Source: an uncultured Collinsella sp.
GTDB taxonomy: Bacteria > Actinomycetota > Coriobacteriia > Coriobacteriales > Coriobacteriaceae
NCBI GenBank assembly: GCA_900547835.1
Contig: URIJ01000030.1
Span: forward strand, 1-15,309
DNA length: 15,309 nucleotides
Direction: 5' to 3'
A model generated the notes under the pieces. The model saw only the letters and a list, made by a program, of their open reading frames with translations. It was not told the origin of the DNA and made no database searches. Shown here in pieces: positions 1 through 6,748 of the stretch (within the stretch, counting starts at the first letter, position 1; the number at the start of each line of letters is the position of its first letter). The position numbers and the translations under genes were made by a program.

Positions 1-2
1 AG

Positions 3-539
3 GAGCGCGCCTATTTCCGCGTGGTCGCCGACATCGCGGCTTCAACGGACGGCACCGCAATCAACCTGGCTTGCGCCGACGAGCATTTCGGGGCGCTGAC
101 CATCGTGGCGGGCTTCGCGGCAACGAAGGGCAACCACTTCACGCAAACCATCGACGTGCGCTACCCTACGTCCATCACGGGCGACCGGCTCAACGGCATG
201 CTTGACGCGCTGGCCCAGGCGTGCGGCGGCTCGTGCGCGAAGACGCGCGACGACGTTCCGTTCCTGGTGGACCCCGAAAGCCCCGAGATCCAGGCGTTGC
301 TTTCGTCGTACAACCTGGCAACGGGCGAGGACGCCAAGCCGTTCACCATGGGCGGCGGCACGTACGCGCGCGAATTCTCCCGCGCGGCAAGCTTCGGTCC
401 TGAAAAGCCGTGGGTGCAAGCGCCCGCCTGGGCCGGCAGTATGCACGGCCCCGACGAGGCGGTTAGCGAAGACCTGCTGAAAGAAGCGTTCCGCATCTAC
501 GCGCTCACCATCGGCAAACTTATGCAGCTTGATTTCTAG
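3..539 (+). CDS. M20-family dipeptidase (Sapep/PepV-like), C-terminal part
   Basis: The frame is open from the window edge, so the N-terminus and first metal ligands lie upstream; 178 residues and a TAG stop are visible. The family consists of cytoplasmic zinc-dependent dipeptidases and amidohydrolases. Two stretches near the end fit the C-terminal catalytic part of Sapep/PepV-like members: the glycine-rich TMGGGTYAREF segment (about residues 115-125), which contributes to substrate binding, and GSMHGPDEAV (about 145-154), where the His is a typical metal ligand. The middle segment fits the end of the lid domain. A GTG at 21 is internal to the frame and not a credible start. No neighbour suggests a specific substrate. 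Confidence is good for the family and low for specificity. Confidence 0.85.
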   Translation, partial: ERAYFRVVADIAASTDGTAINLACADEHFGALTIVAGFAATKGNHFTQTIDVRYPTSITGDRLNGMLDALAQACGGSCAKTRDDVPFLVDPESPEIQALLSSYNLATGEDAKPFTMGGGTYAREFSRAASFGPEKPWVQAPAWAGSMHGPDEAVSEDLLKEAFRIYALTIGKLMQLDF

Positions 540-582
540 GGAACGTGCCTGGCGCAAAGGGGCGCTTGGATGGCGGGGCACG

Positions 583-643
583 GGGCGAGCATCGTCAAGA
601 ATAGGGAAGGGGAAATGCTCCCCTTCCTCGATGACGCTCGCCC
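583..643. other. nested hairpin downstream of the peptidase gene
   Basis: An outer 8-bp stem (583-590 with 636-643) encloses an inner 8-bp stem, GGAAGGGG (605-612) with CCCCTTCC (620-627). The structure sits about 45 bases after the peptidase stop, which suits transcript ending or 3'-end protection, but no T-run follows. A classical intrinsic terminator is therefore not supported. Confidence 0.4.
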
Positions 644-782
644 TGCCCGCGCGCTGTTCGGGCGCTTCCCGCGCATCGCTGCGCCCCTGGTGCCGCTAGC
701 CTTGCCTTCTGTCATTCATCGAACAGCTCCATAATCTGCGCGCGCTGTGAGAAACGGCTGGAGCCGAAGCATGGACGTTTTG

Positions 783-796
783 TGATACGCGTATCA
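783..796. promoter_or_regulatory. 14-bp perfect palindrome, possible operator
   Basis: TGATACGCGTATCA is its own reverse complement. Its length and symmetry suit a dimeric repressor such as a TetR-type protein. It lies about 310 bases before the nearest promoter-like sequence on + (1094), so a link to the LytTR gene is uncertain. Confidence 0.3.
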
Positions 797-1069
797 AACC
801 AGATGGGCAAATTCGCCAGACTGTTGCCAGGTATCCATACGCTTTGCGGATTCCTTTCTTGGCGCATCTGATGCGCATCCGTCATCCCCGCCGCGCGCCT
901 TGCCTGCGCTCATCAAGCCCTTTTCGTCGCGCAATACCCCGAAAGGGGTGGTGTTTGCCTGTCAATGCTGCTCACCGAAAACACCGCCCACCGCCAAAAG
1001 CGGCCTTCTGAAGTCTGATTGCTACCGTTCGCGCCGCTTGCGCCGAAGAAAATCACTCCGCCGCCGCAG

Positions 1070-1099
1070 TGGAAATCCCCCTCACCCATGCTCTATAAT
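1070..1099 (+). promoter_or_regulatory. putative sigma-A-type promoter of the LytTR regulator
   Basis: A perfect TATAAT lies at 1094-1099, preceded at 18-base spacing by a weak -35 (TGGAAA, 1070-1075). It is followed by about 40 bases of leader and a strong ribosome binding site, AAGGAGG (1140-1146), before the ATG at 1156. The -10 is convincing and the -35 is not. Confidence 0.5.
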
Positions 1100-1155
1100 G
1101 TGACCCGTTACAGTGCAATTTTCTTCACAACAGGAAAGCAAGGAGGCCCCAAAAC

Positions 1156-1869
1156 ATGCTGAAAGCGATGATCGTCGACGACGAGGCCCCTGCGCGCTCC
1201 GAACTAAAGTTCCTGCTCGACGAACTGGGTCAGACCGAAGTGGTGGCCGAGGCAGCAAGCGTGCGCGAGGCCATTGAGAAGCTGAAAGAATATCCCTGCG
1301 ACGTCATGTTCCTTGACGTGAACATGCCCGAGGCAACGGGCCTGCAGCTGGCGGAAGCCCTGCAGCACCTGAAGTACCCGCCGGCGGTCGTGTTCGTTAC
1401 CGCCTACAGCGAATTCGCGCTGGACGCGTTCAAAGTCAACGCCATCGATTACCTGGTGAAGCCGGTCGAAACCGATCGCCTGGCGCAGGCCATCGCCCGC
1501 GTGCGCGAGCACGTGCAGCTGCATGCGCAGGCCCAGAAGTCCGAGCGCATTCCAGTCGAGAAGGCCGGCAAGAAAATCCTCATCAGCATCGACAAGATCC
1601 GCTTCGTCATGGCGCGCGACGATTACGCGTACCTGCAAACGGATACCGACCGCTACTTCAGCACCGTCAGCCTGGCGCAGCTGGAGAAGCGCCTGGACGG
1701 CCACGGGTTCTTCCGCGTGCACCGTGGCTACCTGGTGAACCTGTCCATGGTCGAGGAGATCGAGCCTGTCGCCGGCGGCACCCTGCTGCTCACGCTCAAC
1801 GGCGTGGACGAGAAGATCCCCGTCAGCCGCCGCCGCGTCTCCGCGCTGAAGAAGGCCCTGGGCCTGTAA
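1156..1869 (+). CDS. LytTR-family response regulator (AlgR/LytR type)
   Basis: A 237-residue two-domain response regulator. Residues 1-120 form a receiver domain with the acidic pair D8/D9, phospho-acceptor D54 (in MFLDVNMPEA), T82 and K102 (in YLVKPVE). Residues about 131-235 form a LytTR DNA-binding domain, with the typical FFRVHRGYLVNLSMVEEIEP stretch and the closing IPVSRRRVSALKKAL. Proteins of this class bind direct-repeat promoter elements once phosphorylated by a membrane histidine kinase. No kinase gene is present in the window, so it is an orphan here. The start is fixed by AAGGAGG nine bases upstream. It has its own promoter and two terminators, so it is probably transcribed alone. 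Target genes cannot be read from the sequence. Confidence 0.93.
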   Translation: MLKAMIVDDEAPARSELKFLLDELGQTEVVAEAASVREAIEKLKEYPCDVMFLDVNMPEATGLQLAEALQHLKYPPAVVFVTAYSEFALDAFKVNAIDYLVKPVETDRLAQAIARVREHVQLHAQAQKSERIPVEKAGKKILISIDKIRFVMARDDYAYLQTDTDRYFSTVSLAQLEKRLDGHGFFRVHRGYLVNLSMVEEIEPVAGGTLLLTLNGVDEKIPVSRRRVSALKKALGL

Positions 1870-1904
1870 GTCGCGGTTCGGGAAAGCGAACGAAGCGAAA
1901 TCGA

Positions 1905-1934
1905 GGGTCGGTGCCAAGCGGCGCCGGCCCTTTT
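1905..1934 (+). terminator. intrinsic terminator 1 after the LytTR gene
   Basis: An 11-bp GC-rich stem (1905-1915 with 1920-1930, two G-U pairs) with an AAGC loop is followed by TTTT (1931-1934). Confidence 0.65.
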
Positions 1935-1946
1935 CCGTATGCAGGC

Positions 1947-1984
1947 AAAAGCGGGACAAAGGGCAGTCCCTTTGTCCCGCTTTT
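1947..1984 (+). terminator. intrinsic terminator 2 after the LytTR gene
   Basis: A perfect 17-bp stem (1947-1963 with 1968-1984) has a four-base loop, flanking A-run and closing TTTT. It is near-symmetric and follows the first terminator by 12 bases, so the pair isolates the LytTR gene from the protease gene downstream. Confidence 0.85.
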
Positions 1985-2023
1985 GGTTCTCTTGCGTTTT
2001 GCATGGGTGAGAGGGGGTGAAAG

Positions 2024-2836
2024 ATGGGCAGCATGAAGAATGCCGGCGCGTTCGTCGTCGTGCTCGTCGCGTCGTTTATGGTGATGAACGGGCTGCCGGT
2101 CGATGGGTTGCGGTCAGCGTGCGGGCAAGAACTGGTGCTGGCGTTCGTGGCGCTTGCCGGGGTCGGGTTGGCGTGCCCGGAGGTGCTGGTCAAGCGTTGT
2201 ACGCATGATGCGCAACATGTTCGCACGGTCTGCAACGCGATCGCCGCCATCGGAGCCGTGGGAGCTGCAATCACGCTTGCGGCCTGGGGTTTCGGCGGCG
2301 CGACGATTGTCGGTCCGCTTGCGTGGGCGGCTGTTCCCTCGGTGCAAGATGCCGCCATGCGCCTTATCCTGTTGTTGACGATCTGCGTGCTGACCGCCGT
2401 GTTCGAGGAATCGCTCATGCGAGCGCTGTGCATCAACGCGTTGCGGGGCGCTTTGGGGGCGAACGGGAAACCCCGTGCCGGCGCGACCCGTCACGCCATG
2501 TTGCTTGCCGCGCTGCTGTTCGCCCTGCTGCACGTTGGCGTGCCCGATGTCGCTGCGAGCACGGCGGTGGTGTTCCAATCCGCGCTCAAGTTCGTGCAGG
2601 CAACGCTATTCGCCCTGGTCATGGGTGCGCTCTACGTTGAAACCGCATCGCTGCGCCCCTGTATCGCCGCCCACGCGGCGTTCGACGCGCTCTACCTCGG
2701 TCCGACCGTGGTGCTGACCGGTGCGCTTCCCGCAACCTACGCCTCGGGCCTCCCGTTCGACACCGCGCTCCTTGCTGCGACCACGGTTTTGCTTGCTGCC
2801 CTTCTGCTTGCCCTGCATCGAAAAGCGGTTAGATGA
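2024..2836 (+). CDS. CPBP-family intramembrane metalloprotease (CAAX/Abi type)
   Basis: A 270-residue, strongly hydrophobic protein with about seven or eight membrane segments. The three CPBP signatures are visible: EESLMR (residues 128-133, the EExxxR catalytic motif), FALLH (166-170, FxxxH) and a third motif with H217 (IAAHAAFDAL). The family includes the eukaryotic CAAX protease Rce1 and bacterial proteins used in bacteriocin maturation or immunity and in membrane proteolysis; the substrate here is unknown. The start at 2024 follows a GGGGGTG ribosome binding site; an in-frame ATG at 2033 is a weaker alternative. The gene is isolated from upstream transcription by two terminators and ends 116 bases before the proposed LuxR start, so joint transcription with that gene is possible. 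No bacteriocin precursor is seen nearby. Confidence 0.85.
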   Translation: MGSMKNAGAFVVVLVASFMVMNGLPVDGLRSACGQELVLAFVALAGVGLACPEVLVKRCTHDAQHVRTVCNAIAAIGAVGAAITLAAWGFGGATIVGPLAWAAVPSVQDAAMRLILLLTICVLTAVFEESLMRALCINALRGALGANGKPRAGATRHAMLLAALLFALLHVGVPDVAASTAVVFQSALKFVQATLFALVMGALYVETASLRPCIAAHAAFDALYLGPTVVLTGALPATYASGLPFDTALLAATTVLLAALLLALHRKAVR

Positions 2837-2952
2837 TGTAAATGTTGCGCCATACCGGGTGCGCCAGACTAGTCCGTTCGGGTATCCTGGTGCAGGCAAA
2901 AAAGATGCGGGTGCAAGCGGTGCACCTGGACATTCGCGATGCGGGGGGACGC

Positions 2953-4407
2953 ATGCAGGCAAAGACCGAGGGAAAACTTGCGGGATCGGCGTCGGTGCCG
3001 GCCATCGTCGGCGCTTCGTTTTTGTGGACGTGGCTTGATCAGTGCATGTTCGGGCCGACGCTTGGCGGATTCGCTAACCCTGCCTACACAAGGGCCTTTA
3101 TGGTGCTTGTTGTGCTGGCGAGCGTTGTTGGTCTTGCCGTTTCGTGCTTTGTTCTGCGGCGAGAATTGAGCGCTACGGTGTGGCATCGGCTGCCTGCTGC
3201 GGTGTCGGCCATCCTTGGTACCGTTGGTTGCGCCATCTGTGGTTTGGCGGAACTATCTTGCCTGCTGTCGGCGTTTATCGTCGGCTGCGTTGTCGTTGGT
3301 TTCTCTATGGGCTTGCTTATGGTGCTGTGGGGCGTCGTCGCCATTGCGCAAGGCATGGAGCGAACGATCCTTCACGTCTCGGGCGCTTGGGGCTTGGGCT
3401 TTGTCTTGAATTGCATCATCACATATCTGCCGCTTGGCGCGCAGTGGTGGGTGGTCGCATTGCTGCCTCTTGCGTCCCTTGCTCTGTACGCTTGGATGGC
3501 GTCGCTTCAAGGGCGCGCAGCATACGAGGTGGCATTGTCGGATTCGAACGTCATCGCGCCGCAAAGCGGGCGCTGCTTCATGGGGCTCGATCTTTCGTTC
3601 GTTCTGACCATTTTCACGTTGTGCCTGGTGTTCGGGCTTGTTGAGTCGTTCGATTCGTCTTATTCGTTTCACGTGGGCGAACCTCGCTACGCCATCGACG
3701 TCGTGCTTGCTCGCTGCCTTACCTCGGTTCTTGTGTTCGCCGTCTGCGTGCGGTGTTCCTTGGAGCGCGTTGGCCAGGTGCTCCAAATCGGTCTTTCCTT
3801 GCTTATCATCGGCTCCGTGTGTCTTGTCGGGTCGCTGATGTTCGACGAATTGCGCTTTTTCGGCCGTGTCTTCGTGGGCGTTGGGTATGCCGGGTTCGAC
3901 ATGCTGGTGTGGGCGCTTATGTCGTACTATGCACGCATTTCGATCGACAATGCGCTGAAAATCGTGGCGGGTGCGCTTGCGATCGATCAGCTTGGCATTA
4001 TGACCGGGTCGCTGCTGTATTCCGGTGCACTTGCTTGGGGCCAGCCGTCGGGGATGTTCGCGCTGTGCGCGACGTTGATTGCTGCAACGTATTTCCTTAT
4101 CGTCGCGTGCTTCTTTCTTATTCGCCGCTACCTTGATTTGTGGCCGATGTTCGACGCCGCGCCGGTACAGGCGTCGGACGCGCCGAGCGGCAATTCGATC
4201 GAGCGCATCGCCGAGCGAAGTGGGCTGACGAATCGAGAAGTGGACGTGTTGCGCCTGCTTGCAGCGGGCCGGAACGTTCCCTATATTGCCGAAAGCCTGT
4301 GCATTTCCGAGAACACGGTCAAATCTCACGTTCGCCATATCTACGAAAAGTGCGGCTACCACGATCGTCAGGAGCTGCTTGACGACGTGGCGGTAACGCC
4401 AAGCTAG
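2953..4407 (+). CDS. multi-TM LuxR-family transcriptional regulator (membrane sensor)
   Basis: From ATG 2953 the product has 484 residues. The first ~400 are a string of hydrophobic segments (about 12 TM helices, MFS-like in pattern). The last 62 (423-484) are a LuxR-type helix-turn-helix with the diagnostic GLTNREVDVLRLLAAGRNV and ISENTVKSHVRHIYEKCG stretches. This architecture is a large family in Eggerthellaceae, where members are commonly encoded beside the exported reductases they control, which fits the flavoprotein cluster immediately downstream. The frame is open further upstream (ATG 2842), but 2953 is preferred because a GGGGGGA ribosome binding site precedes it and the upstream translation is arginine-rich and non-hydrophobic. 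The ligand is unknown; I infer it is the substrate of the downstream reductase, sensed in the membrane or at the cell surface. Confidence 0.9.
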   Translation: MQAKTEGKLAGSASVPAIVGASFLWTWLDQCMFGPTLGGFANPAYTRAFMVLVVLASVVGLAVSCFVLRRELSATVWHRLPAAVSAILGTVGCAICGLAELSCLLSAFIVGCVVVGFSMGLLMVLWGVVAIAQGMERTILHVSGAWGLGFVLNCIITYLPLGAQWWVVALLPLASLALYAWMASLQGRAAYEVALSDSNVIAPQSGRCFMGLDLSFVLTIFTLCLVFGLVESFDSSYSFHVGEPRYAIDVVLARCLTSVLVFAVCVRCSLERVGQVLQIGLSLLIIGSVCLVGSLMFDELRFFGRVFVGVGYAGFDMLVWALMSYYARISIDNALKIVAGALAIDQLGIMTGSLLYSGALAWGQPSGMFALCATLIAATYFLIVACFFLIRRYLDLWPMFDAAPVQASDAPSGNSIERIAERSGLTNREVDVLRLLAAGRNVPYIAESLCISENTVKSHVRHIYEKCGYHDRQELLDDVAVTPS

Positions 4408-4459
4408 CCACTGCAAAGGAAACCGCATAGTGAAAGGCGCAATCATTTCGCCTGGTCAG

Positions 4460-4492
4460 AATGGCTCATCAGAAACTGATGAGCCATTTTTT
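4460..4492 (+). terminator. intrinsic terminator after the LuxR-type gene
   Basis: A perfect 13-bp stem (4460-4472 with 4476-4488), tight AAA loop and six T residues (4487-4492). It separates the regulator from the lipoprotein-flavoprotein-cytochrome genes, so those need their own promoter within about 130 bases; I could not pick one with confidence. Confidence 0.9.
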
Positions 4493-4497
4493 CATGG

Positions 4498-4520
4498 TCT
4501 GGGCGGAAATATCGCCCAGA
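4498..4520. other. short dyad between terminator and reductase cluster
   Basis: An 8-bp inverted repeat, TCTGGGCG (4498-4505) and CGCCCAGA (4513-4520), with a seven-base spacer and no T-run. It lies about 105 bases before the lipoprotein start, in the region that must contain the cluster promoter. It is a candidate operator for the LuxR-type regulator or a leader hairpin. Confidence 0.35.
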
Positions 4521-4625
4521 GCTGATGTTCTCGTGCTGCGGCGGGCGCGATACCTTTCCGCTTACTGAAGGAGCTGGCCGACCAAGGCGGCGGCCGCGTG
4601 AAAGACGTAATCGAGAGGAGAGAAC

Positions 4626-5078
4626 GTGGGAACGGAAACCATGGCGAAAGGAAGGGGCCTGGCGGCAATCGCCCTTGCCGTCGCGTTGGCGGCTCTCATG
4701 CTGCTGACGGCGTGCTCGTCGGGCGGCGCGGTCGCGAGCAGTCAGGAGAAGATCGATGCGAAAACGGTCATCAAGGCCGCAAGCAACGTCCTTGCCGCTT
4801 CCGAGGATCTTGGCGTATCGATGGAAGAAAGTCCGGTCACCATTAGCCAGGACGATCCCCGATTCAGCCAGTTCTACGAAGAGCTGTTCGCTTACAAGGG
4901 CATGTCCGATATCGAGGTGAGCGACTGCACCTTCACGGTTTCGGTGAAAAGCGTTACGGCCGCAACGGCACGTGAGGACAGCCAGCAGACGAACTACCGC
5001 TACACCGTCAACAAAGCCGACATGAATGTGGACGGCAAGCACATCACCTATGACAAGAAGAAGGGCTTCAGCAACTAA
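4626..5078 (+). CDS. small predicted lipoprotein of the reductase cluster
   Basis: A 150-residue secreted lipoprotein. A positively charged start and hydrophobic core are followed by a lipobox LLTAC with lipidated Cys30, then Ser/Gly linker. The mature part (about 31-150) is acidic at first and ends in a lysine-rich, beta-like segment; I recognise no domain and see no heme or metal motif. GTG 4626 is chosen because AGGAG lies five bases upstream. ATG 4641 would give a shorter signal peptide but has only a weak binding site. The stop is 22 bases before the flavoprotein start, so the two are very likely co-transcribed. It may be an accessory subunit, chaperone or substrate-binding partner for the exported flavoprotein; this is inference from position and location only. 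Confidence 0.75.
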   Translation: MGTETMAKGRGLAAIALAVALAALMLLTACSSGGAVASSQEKIDAKTVIKAASNVLAASEDLGVSMEESPVTISQDDPRFSQFYEELFAYKGMSDIEVSDCTFTVSVKSVTAATAREDSQQTNYRYTVNKADMNVDGKHITYDKKKGFSN

Positions 5079-5100
5079 CGCGAGGCAGCAAGGAGAAGCA

Positions 5101-6720
5101 ATGAAAAACGAAGGACTGACTAGACGAGGCTTCCTCTCGCTCGGGGCGATCAGCGCCGCTGCGCTTGCCGGCACCGGGCTTGCGGGTTGCGCCCAACCCA
5201 AGCCCGCGTCCGAGCGCGTGGACAAGATCGAGACCATCAACTGCTCCGGCATCGTGGTTGACCCCAGCCAGGTTACTGAAACGATCAAGGCCGATATCGT
5301 TGTTCTCGGCGGCGGCATGTCGGGTCTTTCCGCGGCAGTTCAAGCTGCGGAAAACGGTGACGATGTCATCTTGCTCGAGGCGCAGTCCGCCCTCGGCGGC
5401 AACGGGCAGGGCGTCGAAGGCACGCTTGGCGTCGGGACGAAGTGGCAGCAGGAGAAGGGCATCGACGTTGACTGCGCCGTCATCATGCAAGAAGAGCTCG
5501 GCAAGGCGCAATGGGTGCCCAACGGCTTGTTCTATAAGGATCTCGTCGATAGTTCCGCCGCTAATCTCGAATGGGCTGTGGAAACTTGCGGCTGCGAGCT
5601 GAGCGGGCTGATCGACAATTATCCCATGGGCGTTGTCGAAGGCGCGGTTGACACCTTCCATTGGTGGAAGGACGGTGCGGCTTACGTTGGTTATATCCAG
5701 CCGATGGAAAAACACCTGCGCAAGCTTGGCGCCAGCATCGACCTTAACACCCGCGCGCTTGAGTTCAGCTATGCCGACGACGGCTCCGTGGACGGTGTGT
5801 ATGCGCTGGACGCTTTCGGTGACCTGGTGAAATACCAGGCAAAAGCCGTTATCGTCGCAACGGGCGGTTTCGCCAACGACGATGAGCGCCTGAAGAAGTA
5901 CGGCTTCGATTTGGATACGCTCGAGCGCATCGGCACGCCGGGCCATTACGGCGACGGCATCAACATGGTGCTGGCCGCAGGTGCTCGCGAATATACCGGT
6001 GTGTGTTACCTCAAGTACAACCGTATCGGCCACAGCAAAATCGCGGCATTCGGCCCGTTCTGGTCCGCGATGTGCTTCGGCGGCCCGTTCTTGTGGGTCA
6101 ACGAAGACTGCGAGCGCTTCGTCGACGAAGGCTGCATGTACCGCGTCGGCAACATCATCACCCAATCCACGCCGATGCACGCGCAGCCGCACTGCACCTG
6201 CCTGAGCATCTTCGATCAGGAAGTGTTCGACGCGCAGCTGCAGGAAAACGCCGAGCTTGCCGAAGAGTGGGGCGTGGACATCGCCGCCGAATGGAAAGAG
6301 ATCGTCGATGGCAAGGATGACGCGTTCCAGGCTAACTCCATCGAGGAGCTTGCCGAACAGGCGGGCATCGAAGTCCAGGCGCTGAAGAAGGCCGTCGACG
6401 AGTACAACGCCATGTGCGAAGCCGGCCGCGACGACGTGTTCGGCAAAGATGCGAAGTTCCTCAAGCCCATCAAGACCGCACCGTTCTACCTTGCGCGCAT
6501 CCACGAGGTCATGGAGGGCCCTCTCGGCGGCGTGACCATCGATCGCACGTTCCGCCCCGTGCTCAATGACGGCGGGCGTTTGGAGAACGTGTTCGTTATC
6601 GGTTTGGACTCCATGATGCTGTACCGCGATGTATACCCGATCGACGTGCCGGGCTCGGCAAGCGCCGAGTGCATCAACGGCGGACGTACGGCCGCGAACC
6701 AGGCACACGAGCTTCTGTAG
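5101..6720 (+). CDS. Tat-exported FAD flavoprotein reductase, fumarate/urocanate-reductase superfamily
   Basis: A 539-residue protein. The N-terminus has a twin-arginine signal (TRRGFLSL, residues 7-14) ending in a lipobox-like LAGC (C30), so it is probably folded with FAD, exported by Tat and lipid-anchored outside. The FAD_binding_2 domain begins at ~64 with the dinucleotide motif VVLGGGMSGLSAA (67-79) and acidic E93 after the second strand; a second FAD strand, VIVATGGFAND, lies at 250-260. The capping domain contains CERFVDEGCMYR (337-348), resembling the RFxxE region near the catalytic Arg of fumarate reductases. The C-terminus (496-530) is divergent: it lacks the usual GANRLGGN-type segment. 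It has no own heme domain, so electrons should come from the adjacent cytochrome. AAGGAG lies about six bases before ATG 5101; the open frame from 5026 overlaps the lipoprotein and is rejected. Substrate unknown. Confidence 0.9.
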   Translation: MKNEGLTRRGFLSLGAISAAALAGTGLAGCAQPKPASERVDKIETINCSGIVVDPSQVTETIKADIVVLGGGMSGLSAAVQAAENGDDVILLEAQSALGGNGQGVEGTLGVGTKWQQEKGIDVDCAVIMQEELGKAQWVPNGLFYKDLVDSSAANLEWAVETCGCELSGLIDNYPMGVVEGAVDTFHWWKDGAAYVGYIQPMEKHLRKLGASIDLNTRALEFSYADDGSVDGVYALDAFGDLVKYQAKAVIVATGGFANDDERLKKYGFDLDTLERIGTPGHYGDGINMVLAAGAREYTGVCYLKYNRIGHSKIAAFGPFWSAMCFGGPFLWVNEDCERFVDEGCMYRVGNIITQSTPMHAQPHCTCLSIFDQEVFDAQLQENAELAEEWGVDIAAEWKEIVDGKDDAFQANSIEELAEQAGIEVQALKKAVDEYNAMCEAGRDDVFGKDAKFLKPIKTAPFYLARIHEVMEGPLGGVTIDRTFRPVLNDGGRLENVFVIGLDSMMLYRDVYPIDVPGSASAECINGGRTAANQAHELL

Positions 6721-6748
6721 CCGGGCGCGACGAAGAAGGGAACGAAAC

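Larger units (their letters stand above)
540..1093. other. gene-free stretch of about 550 bases
   Basis: Short open frames here (900-1103 on +, 696-878 on -) have arginine/serine-rich, low-plausibility translations and no convincing ribosome binding site, so I see no gene. Apart from the nested hairpin at 583-643 it holds two dyads: a perfect 14-bp palindrome at 783-796 (TGATACGCGTATCA) and GCGCATC-T-GATGCGC at 862-876. Both could be protein-binding sites, but their target gene is not clear. The stretch ends in the promoter of the LytTR regulator. Confidence 0.5.

Noticed and set aside
1204..2436. 410-codon open frame on the - strand
   Set aside because: It spans the LytTR gene, both terminators and part of the protease gene. 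Its composition is implausible and there is no start signal.
1940..2963. TGCAGGCAAA occurring at about 1940, 2891 and 2953
   Set aside because: Three copies of a ten-base word, at unrelated positions relative to genes. Nothing shows a shared function, though the two copies near the LuxR start may be a small duplication.
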